A stretch of 64,000 nt of DNA from CAYYIS01 sp964470965 (lineage in GTDB: Bacteria > JAAXHH01 > JABIQT01), in the NCBI GenBank assembly GCA_964470965.1, contig CAYYIS010000002.1, forward strand, positions 124,001 to 188,000. Direction: 5' to 3'. Below the pieces are notes generated by a model that was not told the DNA's origin, made no database searches, and saw only the letters and a list, made by a program, of their open reading frames with translations. Shown in pieces: positions 53,253-62,600 of the stretch. Position numbers and translations under genes: made by a program. The first letter of the stretch is position 1. Each line of letters starts with the position of its first letter.

Positions 53253-53606
53253 TTATAATGCGGACTTCGCAGTTTCCGCCAACGCGGCGAATGTGGTCGG
53301 ATCGTTCACGGCGATTTCCGCCAGTGCTTTCCGATCGACCTCTACATTTGCGCTCTTGAGCCCGTGGATCATGGTACCGTAGGTCAGTCCGTTGATACGG
53401 GCGGCGGCATTGATACGCGTGATCCAGAGTTTACGGAACTCACGTTTACGTTGTCTCCGATCGCGGTATGCGTATGCCCAACCGCGATGTACAGCTTCCT
53501 CAGCGGTTTTAAACAGCCGATTCCGCCGACCCCAAAATCCTCGAGCTTCCTTTAATACTTTTTTCCGCCTCGCTTTTGAGGCAACAGCATTCTTTGCGCG
53601 TGGCAT
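53253..53606 (-). CDS. rplT: Ribosomal protein L20
   Basis: 117 residues. 'GFWGRRNRLFKTAEEAVHRG' and 'RRQRKREFRKLWITRINAAA' are diagnostic. It binds 23S rRNA early in assembly and in many bacteria represses its own operon. Confidence 0.98.
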   Translation of the reverse strand: MPRAKNAVASKARRKKVLKEARGFWGRRNRLFKTAEEAVHRGWAYAYRDRRQRKREFRKLWITRINAAARINGLTYGTMIHGLKSANVEVDRKALAEIAVNDPTTFAALAETAKSAL

Positions 53607-53649
53607 TCCAGACCTCTCTTCGTCTTAAAATCTACCGAACCATGTAACT

Positions 53650-53844
53650 TTAATACGGCATCAACTTATTCAGCCTCGGTGTATCCGCTTTGCTTACCAT
53701 GGCCGACCGTCTCAATTTCCGTTTCCGGTTTCCTGATTTGCTCGCTTTGAGATGTGTCATATGCGAATGGTGCCTCTTAAACTTGCCGCTCGCGGTCTTT
53801 TTGAATCTTTTGGCCGCAGTTTTCAGGGTCTTTATTTTTGGCAT
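53650..53844 (-). CDS. rpmI: Ribosomal protein L35
   Basis: 64 residues, usual size, with 'MPKIKTLKTAAKRFKKTASG' at the start. It sits between infC and rplT in the conserved order. Confidence 0.98.
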   Translation of the reverse strand: MPKIKTLKTAAKRFKKTASGKFKRHHSHMTHLKASKSGNRKRKLRRSAMVSKADTPRLNKLMPY

Positions 53845-53907
53845 CTTCCACTCCTTAATTCATGCCTTGTATACCAACGATCATCAAAAACATGTTTCCA
53901 CACGTGG

Positions 53908-54426
53908 TCACTTTGGCATCAGAATTACGGACATATTGCGTCCTTCCAGCCTGGGCTTTTGCTCTAAGGCGGCGCAATCTTCCAGCAGCTCCGCCATATG
54001 TTCCAATTTCTTCTGCCCCAACTCCACATGCGCCATTTCTCGTCCCCAGAAACGAACGGACACCTTGACTTTGTTACCATGTTTGAGAAAATCACGTGCC
54101 TGATCGGCACGGTATTCGAGATCATGCTCACTTATTTTGGCCGTCTTAAACCGGATTTCCTTCAACTGCACTACGTGCTGTTTTTTGCGGGACTCTTTTA
54201 CGCGTTTGCTTTGTTCGTATTTATATTTGCCATAATCCATAATCCGGCACACCGGCGGACGCGAGTCCGGCGCAACCTCTACCAGATCCAAATCGGAATC
54301 CTCTGCCATACGCAATGCTTCCTGCGTATCCATGATGCCTACCTGCTCCCCGTCATGCCCGACAACACGAACCTGTGGTACACGAATCTGACTGTTAACC
54401 CTGGTTGGTTTTTTTAGTATGGCCAT
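53908..54426 (-). CDS. infC: Translation initiation factor IF-3
   Basis: 172 residues. 'RVNSQIRVPQVRVVG' marks the N-domain and 'VKVSVRFWGREMAHVELGQK' the C-domain. The listed ATG directly follows AGGAGGTGA with no spacer; an in-frame ATA six bases later is better spaced and would fit the rare-start autoregulation known for infC, so the start is uncertain by two residues. thrS lies upstream. Confidence 0.96.
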   Translation of the reverse strand: MAILKKPTRVNSQIRVPQVRVVGHDGEQVGIMDTQEALRMAEDSDLDLVEVAPDSRPPVCRIMDYGKYKYEQSKRVKESRKKQHVVQLKEIRFKTAKISEHDLEYRADQARDFLKHGNKVKVSVRFWGREMAHVELGQKKLEHMAELLEDCAALEQKPRLEGRNMSVILMPK

Positions 54427-54478
54427 TCACCTCCTGAACTACAGCTATTGATATCATACGCATAACCGGTCCCGAGTG

Positions 54479-56407
54479 TTATCCGCTGGATGTAGCAAGC
54501 GTCATACGTATATCATCTTGAATCATCTGTATGACTTCATTTAGGTCCATCGTGCCCTGATCGCCCGTTCCTCGCATTCTAACCGCCACTTTGCCTGCTG
54601 CTTCTTCCCTAGCCCCTGTAACGAGCATGTAGGGTATCTTCTGCACTTCCGCTTCCCTTATCTTATAGCCGACTTTCTCGTTTCGGGTGTCCGTTTCGAC
54701 CCGGAGTCCTGCCTGACCGATCCGGTGCGCCACCTGGGTAACATATTCATTCTGCTGATCGGTGATGCCGATTACGACGGCCTGCACCGGCGCCAGCCAC
54801 GTGGGGAATGCACCGGCACAGTGTTCTATGTAGACCCCCAGGAACCGCTCGATACTTCCCAGCATAGCCCGGTGTATCATGGCCGGCCGGGAGGTGGTAC
54901 CATCCTCCGTGGTGTATTCCAGTCCGAACTGCTCGGGCAGGTTGAAGTCAAGCTGGCAGGTGCCGAGCTGCCAGGGACGCCGCAATGCGTCATTCACGAA
55001 CACATCAACCTTCGGTCCGTAGAAAGCGCCTTCGCCGGGCACCACTTCATGTTCGATTTGGAGAGCATCAAGCACATTCGAAAGCGTCTCCTCAGCCCGA
55101 TCCCAGATCTCATCCGTACCGGCCCGATGATCCGGACGCGTGGAAAGCGCGATATGCACGTCCTCGAACCCCAGCATCCTGTAGGTCCGGCTCAGCATGT
55201 CCATGAAGCCATGGATTTCATCCTGAATCTGATCCGGTCGGCAGAAGATATGAGCGTCATCCTGCGAAAAGGATCGGACACGCATCAAGCCGGCGGTGAC
55301 ACCTGAACGTTCGTAACGATGTAACCGTGCAAAGTCGGCATAGCGGATCGGCAGATCCCTGTATGAATAATGCCCTGCCGCATACATCACGCAATGGCTG
55401 GGGCAGTTCATCGGCTTGGGCGCGTATTCCCGGTCGTCCGCTTCTATGGTGAACATCTCATCCCAGAAGTGATCGTAGTGTCCCGATATCTTCCACAGGC
55501 CCGCCTCATAGATCAGCGGCGTGATCACCTCATCGTATCCGTATTCTGTATACAATCCCCTCACGTAATCGACAAGCGTATTGTAAACCCGGGCACCTTT
55601 TGGAAAGAAAAACGGTGATGCCGGGGCGAACGGATGGAACATGAAGAGGCCAAGCTGACGTCCGAGCTTTCGATGGTCCCGGCGTTCGGCCTCTTCGATC
55701 CGGTCGAGATATTCCTTCAACTGTTTTCGATCCGGGTACGAAACGCCATAGATGCGCTGCAACATTTTGTTGTTTTCGTCACCGCGCCAGTAGGCACCCG
55801 CAACATTCAGAAGTCTGAACGATTTGATCTTGCCGGTAGAAGGCAGGTGCGGTCCCCGGCACAGGTCGACAAAATCACCCTGCTCATAGACGCTGATCGT
55901 CTCGTTCTGATCGAGTTCATCGATCATCTCCAGCTTGTAATTTTCATTCAGCCCCGAAAACAGAGCGACCGCCTCTTCACGTGAAACCTCACGCCGGTGG
56001 ACCGGCAGGTCCGCATTGGCAAGCTCCGTCATGCGGGTTTCTATTTTTTCCAGGTCTTCCGCCGTAAACGGTTCCGCCTTTTCGAAATCGTAATAAAAAC
56101 CTTCTTCTATGGGCGGCCCAATGGTCAGCTGTGTGTCAGGGTAAAGCTCTTTAATGGCCTGCGCCATAAGGTGCGTTGAACTGTGCCAAAAAATCTCCCG
56201 GCCTTCGGGCTGGGCAAACGTCAAAACTTCGAGTGATACATCTTCGTGGAGTGAGTACGCCAGATCTACCTGCCGCCCATCGATCTTCGCCGCGAGCGCA
56301 GCCTTTGCGAGGCCCGGCCCGATCTGCTTGACCACATCCAGTACGGTCGAACCGGATGTGGCGACCAGCTTTTTCCCATCCGGGAGTGTTACCTGAACCG
56401 CACCCAC
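54479..56407 (-). CDS. thrS: Threonyl-tRNA synthetase
   Basis: 642 residues. TGS domain (1-62), editing domain with 'HSSTHLMAQAIKELYP', class II core with the zinc-ligand cysteine in 'MNCPSHCVMY', motif 2 'ARLHRYERSGVTAGLMRVRS' and C-terminal anticodon-binding domain. It starts at GTG 56407, with AGGAG ten bases upstream. A strong promoter lies 78-106 bases upstream. It heads the thrS-infC-rpmI-rplT-pheS-pheT run. Confidence 0.97.
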   Translation of the reverse strand: MGAVQVTLPDGKKLVATSGSTVLDVVKQIGPGLAKAALAAKIDGRQVDLAYSLHEDVSLEVLTFAQPEGREIFWHSSTHLMAQAIKELYPDTQLTIGPPIEEGFYYDFEKAEPFTAEDLEKIETRMTELANADLPVHRREVSREEAVALFSGLNENYKLEMIDELDQNETISVYEQGDFVDLCRGPHLPSTGKIKSFRLLNVAGAYWRGDENNKMLQRIYGVSYPDRKQLKEYLDRIEEAERRDHRKLGRQLGLFMFHPFAPASPFFFPKGARVYNTLVDYVRGLYTEYGYDEVITPLIYEAGLWKISGHYDHFWDEMFTIEADDREYAPKPMNCPSHCVMYAAGHYSYRDLPIRYADFARLHRYERSGVTAGLMRVRSFSQDDAHIFCRPDQIQDEIHGFMDMLSRTYRMLGFEDVHIALSTRPDHRAGTDEIWDRAEETLSNVLDALQIEHEVVPGEGAFYGPKVDVFVNDALRRPWQLGTCQLDFNLPEQFGLEYTTEDGTTSRPAMIHRAMLGSIERFLGVYIEHCAGAFPTWLAPVQAVVIGITDQQNEYVTQVAHRIGQAGLRVETDTRNEKVGYKIREAEVQKIPYMLVTGAREEAAGKVAVRMRGTGDQGTMDLNEVIQMIQDDIRMTLATSSG

Positions 56408-56484
56408 GCTTTAAATCTCCTGATGCAAAACCTGAAAAAACTGTAAGCAGAGGCTATCCAAGAAGCCTAAAAAATAATCTTATG

Positions 56485-56513
56485 AAAATAACAGAAGAAC
56501 GGGGGGATGTCAA
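56485..56513 (-). promoter_or_regulatory. Sigma-70-type promoter of the thrS-infC operon
   Basis: On the minus strand TTGACA (56508-56513), 17-base spacer, TATTTT (56485-56490). The leader is about 70 bases. No T-box was recognised. Confidence 0.75.
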
Positions 56514-56597
56514 TAACTTTCTATACGTTAAGGGGATGGCTCTTGCGGGACCACATGTGATGAATTTACTGTCTTTCGGAAAGGAATAACAATACTT

Positions 56598-56641
56598 ATC
56601 GGGAGCGTAGAAAACCGACTTAAGTCTTCTACACCCCCGAT
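56598..56641 (-). terminator. Terminator after the giant surface-protein gene
   Basis: Fifteen-base arms (56598-56612 and 56627-56641) pair with only two G-U pairs on the minus strand. The loop holds the palindrome GACTTAAGTC. It separates the giant gene from the thrS promoter. Confidence 0.75.
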
Positions 56642-56653
56642 TTGCCACGTTTT

Positions 56654-59600
56654 CTACTTAACAAGCAACATCTTCTTAGTCTTGGAGAAGGTAGACTGCC
56701 CGTCCACACGCACTGCAATTCGGTACAGATACACACCGCTGGAGACCCTGTTCTGCACCGTGTTCAGCCCATTCCACTGGATCGTGTGAAAACCGGCATC
56801 CTGCTGCATATCCACCAGCCGCCGTACTTCCTGGCCCAGGATGTTGTATACCGTGAGCTCCACATGACCGGATTGAGGCAATTCATACCGGATAGACGTT
56901 GTCGGGTTGAATGGATTGGGATAATTTTGCTCTATAGCATACGTGTTGGGCGGTGTCACCTTGACCGAAATGGGTCCGTGCCGCCGGTTCCCATGCAGAG
57001 AACTGTTCACTTCAACCTGATAGTAGTAGGTCATATTGACGTGCACATCGAAGTCGTTGAATTCGTAGACTCCGGCGCGACCCCGGATAAGACCCGAGGA
57101 GACCGACTCAAACGGGCCGTTCTGATTGACGCTGCGGTAGACATTGAACCCCTGGACGCCCAGATCAATTAACGTTTGCCAGTGTAATGACACCTTACCG
57201 CGGTCGCTCTCGGCTGTGAAGGAAACCAGCTCGACACCTACCGGTTCCGAACTGCTGGCGATGAACGTAGCCGCGGCGGACCACGGTCCGTCGGTCACGC
57301 CGTCGTTTGCTCTCGCACGCCAGTAGTAGTGCGTACCATCGATCAGGGCGATTTGATCAGGCAGCGTAGGATCCACTACCTGCCAGTGAGTAGGGTTACC
57401 CGACGTGCCTTCAACCACGCCGGAGGTTGAAATTACCAAGTTAGTCAAGCTGGAATCCCCGTAAACCGCAAATGAATACGTTGGCGCAGCCCTGCCTGCA
57501 ACCGGTGTAACATTATCCACCACAAGAATTGGCTTAACCGAGACCGTAGTCACCACATTGCCGCCCATGTCGAATGTACCAGCCACCGTCGGTGCACTGG
57601 GTGCCAAGGTTGCCAGAGGGGTGGTCGCAGCCGCACTTGAAACGGCACTAGTGTTACCAATGTTGTCTACCGACCGAACGGTGAATTCAACCGAGGTCCC
57701 ATTATCGAGGCCGGTGACGTCGAATAGGGTATCCTGCACGCCAGATGCGATTTGACTGCCATCCTGGAACACATCGTAACCTGCAAGATCGGCATCTGTC
57801 ACGCCGCTCCAAGAAAGCTGCACCTGGGCGTTACCAGCTTCTGCCGAGATGTTATCCGGCACATCGGGTGCCACAGTATCCGGCGCAGCGGCCGTCGTAA
57901 TTAAGCCACTAGATATAACACCGTTCCCACTAGCATCAAAGGATTCGGCAATAAAGGAATAAGTGGTGGCAGATTTGACAGCGTTGCCCGAATTGTCCTG
58001 CGTAACGGTAGCTGAATGGGAAGCAAGGAATGCGCCGTCCGATACCGTTACGGTGTCGCTCGTTCCCTGCTCGATAACCAACAGCACCGTGGTGGACAGT
58101 TCATCCGTGTCCCATGCCACAGTAATACGATCATCCGCAGTGCCCGATGTGTCAACGTTGCTGATCACGGGCGCCTGCGTGTCGGGTTGGCTTTCCGCTG
58201 CAAATGTCTCTGTATTACTAGTTACAGGGCCATTGCCCGACTGATCGGTGGAAGCCACTCTGTAGTGGTAGACGGATCCTGGTGTCAATCGTGTGATCGT
58301 TACGCTGTGACTGGTGACGGCTTCCGATATCGACTTGACTTCACCCAGCGATGAAGAAGTGCCAAATTCAACCTTGGTATCAGATGGTTCATCCGTGGTC
58401 CATACGATCGTTGCCGACGCGCCGTCCGCAACACTCACATAGGTAGACGATACCACCGGCGTTGTATCTATTACGGGTGGCGATACATCTGGTTGAGCCG
58501 TTGTCGTTGCGACTGATGCTACACTGACGGTCGGCCCGTTGTTGCTGGGATCCGTGGAACTGACGGTATAACCGTAAATCGTTGTCGGGGAGAGCCCCGT
58601 TATGTTAACAGTATGATCTGTTACCAGCGTACCATCTTCATGGCGCTGGTCAAGGTTGTTGCTGTCTATGCCATAATCGACCGTACTGGTGGACAGTTCG
58701 TCCGTCGCCCATTGTATCGTGATGGAATTGTCGTCCCGACTGGTAATAGACGGCTGTGAGATGATAACCGGTGCCTGCGTGTCCGGTGCCTGGTTTGTGG
58801 TAAAACGTCCAGCGGAAGCCTGTTGAATACCCGTGATTTTGAACCGGTTCAACCCTACTTTGGTTACGATAATGCTTTCGCTGACGCCACCGGAGAAATT
58901 TTTATTGCCCGCCGCATCTTTGACTTCGACGATAAACAAATAAGTCTCTCCCCTATCCAGATTGGAGAGTTGAACCGTATGGGACGTGATCCGCGCGACG
59001 TTGGATGCGGATACGTAGTATGCGGCCCAGATGGGCTTGTAGTAAATTTTGGCGTCGGACGGTTCGCTGGTCTCAAACGTGATGTATGCCTCATCATCAC
59101 TTTTCCAATCCAGGTTGGGATTCACGGTGAATATCGGCGGCTGGTTGTCCGGGGCCGCTTCCGTTCTAAACGTTCTCGGCAGATTGTTAGCCCCAGGTGC
59201 CTGGGACGAGTATCCCCCTTGATCCTTCGCTGCCACCCTGAAGTGATAGGTGGTGGAAGGCTCGAGATTCGTCAACGAAATCTGATGCTCCTGCACCAGA
59301 TCACCATCTTCGACCACATTCTTGAGATCCCCGTCAGCGCTGCTCAGCCCAAATCTAATAGTCGTATTGGAGAGCTCATCGGTGACGAAATTGATGGTTG
59401 CTCCGTTTTCAGTACGCGCCGTAACACTAATGCCGCTAATTCTGGGCGGCGTCGTATCGGGAACATCGAGCGTAGTGAAATCGTAGGCATTCTCTACCGG
59501 CAAAAACTCGGACTCGTTTTCCAGGGCATCTTTTGATTTAACCCGGAAATAGTATTTTGTCGTAGGATCCAATCCCGTCAGCGTTACCCGGTGACCTTTC

Positions 59601-62600
59601 AGCAGTGCGGATTCGGTTTTCGAGGCAATGCTGTCACTTTCGATGTCCTCGTTTATAACGGCCCTGTAACTGGTGCCGTATATTATGGTGGCGTTGCCGG
59701 GTTCGTTGATATCGAACTCGATTATGGCACTGCTGGTATCCTTGTCAGAAACGGCGATAGCCCTCACATCCGGAGCAACCGTGTCCGGGATGGGTTTCGT
59801 CCGGATGCTTAGAATTTCCGATTCCGCCGAGTAGCCATTGGCGTCTGTGTGTACGACCCGCCAATGGTACAATGTCTCCGATTCAAGACCGGAAAAAGTC
59901 AGCGCATGACTTTTCTCAAGGTTCTGATCCACCACCTGGAACTCCGCGTTCGTGTCCTCCACCTCTTCCAACGTATTGAAAGAGGTGTCAGCCACGCCGT
60001 AACTTTCGGCACCCTCGTCACTGGTCCAGGAGACCGTGAATTGATCCGAGCTGACCGCGGTTACTTGGACACTGGTCGTGAACTTGGGGGGATCCGTATC
60101 CGGTGTGGCTTCAGTCCGGGCCACGCCGTCACGCCGCTCGCTCGTGTTACCGCTGCCGTCCTCTGAATAGACCCAATACAGGTATTCCGTCTCAGGACTG
60201 AGATTGGTGAGTGTCACGATATGCTTCTTAACCCGCGTGGGGTCGGAAACGGTGAGCGTATCCGGCGCGTTTAGAACCACCGACCCAGTACCCGCGGCCG
60301 AACCTTGTAGACCATCTACATCAATAGCCGTCGAAACAGAATTTTCCGAAGTTTGGGCAACATACCCGAGTTCAGTAGTGCCCGGTTCATCGGTCGAAAA
60401 CGTGATAACAAGGGTTCTGTCCGTCTTGGCCGTCAACACCGGATTGGTCACCACCGGCGGCGTGATGTCCGGAGCCTTTTCCGTCTTGAACTGGAAGGGT
60501 TCGGTGAACTCAGAACTGTTTCCGCTCTTATCCTGGACTTTCGCACGGGCATAATAAACCGTGCCAGCTTCAAGACCCGACAGCGCAAGATCCGGATTGT
60601 GTTTGAATTGTTCGGTTGTCAACGCAAGTCCGAATTCATCCGTGGTGCCGTATTGAACCGTCATGACAGCGGGTTCGTTCACCTTTGCTATCACGGTCGT
60701 CCTGTCGTCGGTAGTCGCCTGGACGTTCGGACCGGCAACAAACACGGGTTTACTTTTATCTGGCGCCGCCCTGGTGCGTCCAGAAAATCTGGCCGGATTG
60801 TTGTCGGTATCGTCTCTTGAAGGTCCGTTGTCATTTACGTCGACAAGTTCTATCTGCCCCGAATAGGTGGTGGTGGGATTTAATTCGGACAATTCTATGC
60901 GGCCGTTCCTACTGTACGTCTCGATATCGTAAACCAGTTCGGGGACAAGCGTAACGCCGTCCACGCTCTGAACCCGGACGGTGGCTCTGGCACCTTCGTT
61001 CGCGACCCACGCAAAAGTCAGGGCCGTATCGCTTCCTGACACCGCGGCCGGCAACTTGACAAAGGTCGGCGACTGCGTGTCAGGTGTTTCCTTCGTCCCG
61101 ACAATAATAGGTCGGCTGCGGGTAAGGTTTCCGGCTTCATCACGAATATCAATTACAACCGTGTAGGCCGTCGATTGCGATAGTCCCGTCACGTCCACAA
61201 CGTGTTCGGCTTCGAAATCCCCGATCATCAGTGAATCCGACTGTTCCGTCCCGCTCGTATCCTCCCAGCTGTAATGTACCGTTACCGATACAATTTCATT
61301 AGACTTGAAAAAGACAGTGAACCGATTGTCCGTAACGGCGTCCCGGGCCGGTCCGGCAGTGAACTTAGGGGAAACGACGTCCGGTTTTATGGTTATCAGG
61401 AAGGATTCCGTTACGGTGTATTGGTAGTCACTTACAGATATTGTAATTCGATAGGATCCCGTGTCGTTGACGGTGGGAACACCTGAAATCGCACCGGTCA
61501 GGGGATCAAGATCGAACCAGGCCGTGTTTAATTCAGGCGCAGAATAAGTGAGGCTGTCTCCCTCGGGATCCGTAGCGGAAAATCTGAAGGCATACCCTAT
61601 GTCCTGAAAGCCTACCGCCAACACGGTTGACGTTATGGACGGTGAATCATTGACTGGAATTATGGTGATTTCCCGAGACAGCACATTACTCTGTGCCGCG
61701 CCTTCTCCTGAACCCGCATCGGCGCCGTCAAATACCTGTAGATTCACGGTTCTTGTGGTATCGGTGGGATTGTCGGAACTGTTATAGTAGGTAACGGTCC
61801 TCAAAGCTGCTTCATAAAGTGCAACTGTGGCGCTACCCTGTAACGACAGCATCCCGATTTTATCGTTGAAAACACCTTCAATTCCGTCGGCGTCCGTAAA
61901 AGCCAGAAAGTCTATTCCACGTTCGTAGTCCACCAGCGTTACCTTCGCACCACTGATTTCCTCCGAGTCAATGTCGGTTATTGCTGTTGTCTGCGTGATC
62001 GCTACCGGATCAGAATTCTCCTGGTAAACCAGTGGATTTGTCTCTATCTGGCTGAGAACAGGAGGGTCGTTAACCGGGGTCACGCTGACCGTCAGGCTCA
62101 CTTCATCCGACTTGGGAATCTGGTTCTCCCCCGTGTGGCCTTGATCCGACACAGAAATCGTGATTTCTCCGATGGCCTGCCCGTTTTCATCGTGTTCATC
62201 GGGTATAGGAGTAAAGGTCATTCCTCCCAAAGCCGTATTTATGGCGACTAAGGAACCCGTATAACTGAGCTCTAATGTTCCGTTACCCGAACCGGTCAGC
62301 CCTTCGGTTGTCTCAAAAGAAACATTCCGGTTTGCCGAGATATCGATCGACATCTGTCCGTCGCCGACATCGATATCGGTAACGGAGATGTTATTTTCGA
62401 CGTCCGCTCCGAAGTCCAACGGCGTGTCCTCAGCCGTGGCGACCGACACCGGAGCCGTAATCACCGGTCCATCATTCACCGCGTTGATATCGATTAACAC
62501 AGTAGCCGTGTCGGTGAGTACCTCGAAGGTGTCTCCGGAATGGCCGTTGTCGGACACGATAATATTGATTCTACCGGCCGAGGTTCCCGAGGTGTCGGGT

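Noticed and set aside
56408..56490. T-box leader upstream of thrS
   Set aside because: The leader is only about 70 bases and lacks a T-box sequence and terminator/antiterminator pair.
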